A stretch of DNA of 64,000 nucleotides, taken from the NCBI GenBank assembly GCA_003222895.1, contig QHXI01000076.1:1-64000 (forward strand), written 5' to 3'. This DNA is from Acidobacteriota bacterium (lineage in GTDB: Bacteria > Acidobacteriota > Blastocatellia > Pyrinomonadales > Pyrinomonadaceae). Within the stretch, counting starts at the first letter, position 1. The number at the start of each line of letters is the position of its first letter. Below are positions 63,188-64,000 of this stretch, piece by piece. Both the position numbers and the translations under genes were made by a program. The notes beneath the pieces are model-generated. The model was not told where the DNA came from and searched no databases. It was given only the letters and a program-made list of their open reading frames with translations.

Positions 63188-64000
63188 TTACGCAGGTCGA
63201 GCAAGCGGCAAGCGAATTCGGAAGGTTGATCCCTCATTAACGGTTGAGGTGGCGGCGACGTCCCCGCCATGCGCGCGCGCGATGCGGCGGACTGCGGGAA
63301 GGCCCAAGCCGGTGCCGCCTTTCGTCGTGGTGAAGAAAGGATTGAATATGCGGGTGAGATCTTCTTCGGTGATTCCGTGGCCGGTGTCGGAAACTTCGAT
63401 CACTGCTTCGTCACCAGTGTCTTCAGTCCGCTCGCGCTTGAGGCTGACCGTGATGCGGCCGTCGTCTTCGATTGCTTCGATGGCATTAAGAATTAGGTTC
63501 AACACGGCATCTTCAATCTGCGGAGCATCCACATCAATGCGGACATCTTCCGGCGGTTCGTCAAAGATGACGTGCACGCGACGGCCGCGCGAAAGCGCGC
63601 CAATTGCCTGTGAACGCGCGACATTCACAGCTTTCAAGGTCAGCTCGGTCAATGAAACCTGCGTGGGACTGAGCGCGCGCGGACGAGCGCGATCAAGCAA
63701 AGCTCGCACGGTTCCATCGATGCGCGCTACTTCGTGACGAACTCCTTCCAGCGCTTCGCGCTCAGGATCGTTTGCGTCGCGGCGGCGAATTAGAATATCA
63801 ACCGCGCCCTGGATGCCGGCCAGCGGATTCTTGATCTCATGAGCCAGGCCCGCCGCCAATTCACCGACAAACGAAAGTTGCGCCGCGTGCTGAAGCTCAG
63901 CCTGTAAACGTTTGGCGTCCGTGATGTTCGTGTTGACGATCAATTTCTGAATTGGTTTGCCCTGCTCGTCACGAACCAGGGTCCAACGACTCTCTACGAT
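63188..64000 (-). CDS. Sensor histidine kinase, NtrB-like, N-terminus beyond the window
   Basis: The frame is open to the window edge, so at least the sensor part is missing. The visible part begins in the tail of a PAS domain (WTLVRDEQGKPIQKLIVNTNIT), then has the H-box GLAHEIKNPLAG with the phosphoacceptor His, the N-box LNLILNAIEAI, the G1 box DTGHGI, the F-box FNPFFTTTKGGTGLGL and G2. This is the HATPase pattern of NtrB/nitrogen-type kinases. The response regulator would be expected outside the window. Confidence 0.93.
   Translation of the reverse strand: MVESRWTLVRDEQGKPIQKLIVNTNITDAKRLQAELQHAAQLSFVGELAAGLAHEIKNPLAGIQGAVDILIRRRDANDPEREALEGVRHEVARIDGTVRALLDRARPRALSPTQVSLTELTLKAVNVARSQAIGALSRGRRVHVIFDEPPEDVRIDVDAPQIEDAVLNLILNAIEAIEDDGRITVSLKRERTEDTGDEAVIEVSDTGHGITEEDLTRIFNPFFTTTKGGTGLGLPAVRRIARAHGGDVAATSTVNEGSTFRIRLPLARPA

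Overview
The window looks like a bacterial chromosome segment, most likely from an Acidobacteriota member. The signs are a moderately GC-rich sequence, a VWFA-related secreted protein of the kind abundant in that phylum, the futalosine-pathway gene mqnA, many secreted proteins with Ig-like, TolB-like and PKD-like modules, and characteristic palindromic intergenic repeats. I cannot place it to class. I noticed no rRNA, tRNA or CRISPR array.

Layout. 1-350: two short overlapping minus-strand genes, one with a zinc-binding pattern. 811-8299: housekeeping genes (secA, mqnA, a cyclase-family hydrolase, an alkyltransferase-like protein, a YbjQ-like protein, a hotdog thioesterase, a DICT-GAF-GGDEF diguanylate cyclase). 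8406-12058: two ABC exporter half-transporters whose motifs predict a heterodimer with one degenerate ATP site. 12067-21776 (minus): a redox operon with two large six-heme c-type cytochromes flanking a GMC flavoenzyme, its small subunit and a cupin, plus a broken LamG protein. 22013-31008: a CBM9-like protein, a PilZ protein, an OPT-family transporter with a large inserted loop, an M29-like lipoprotein, a VWFA protein and a LecA-like secreted protein.

31009-52555 is the main accessory region, a divergent nonribosomal peptide locus. The minus arm runs PAP2 phosphatase, beta-propeller lipoprotein, NRPS (A-T-C-A-T), NRPS (C-A-T-TE), and then two secreted proteins only 13-15 bp apart. Its line has a starter A domain without the amino-group-binding Asp and ends in a Val-specific module with a thioesterase. 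The plus arm is a free-standing A-T didomain with a Leu code, a cytochrome P450, and a C-A-T-TE NRPS whose condensation domain is broken. An A-T didomain next to a P450 is the classical arrangement for oxidising a carrier-bound amino acid.

52609-60985 (minus): a DUF883-like protein, then a run of small secreted proteins. Several are built from one repeated domain of about 120 residues that I do not recognise, and they lie downstream of a large TolB/PKD/DUF4214-type protein. 61249-64000: an OsmC protein, a junction of two gene fragments, a conserved unknown protein, and the C-terminal part of a histidine kinase.

A striking property is the number of disrupted frames: near 12.3, 12.7, 15.4, 33.7, 49.1, 53.1, 53.8, 54.6 and 55.3 kb, with an in-frame deletion near 9.3 kb. 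Some are single-base changes in homopolymers, others remove some 20-45 codons. Assembly or sequencing error is at least as likely as real decay, so each broken gene should be read with that in mind.
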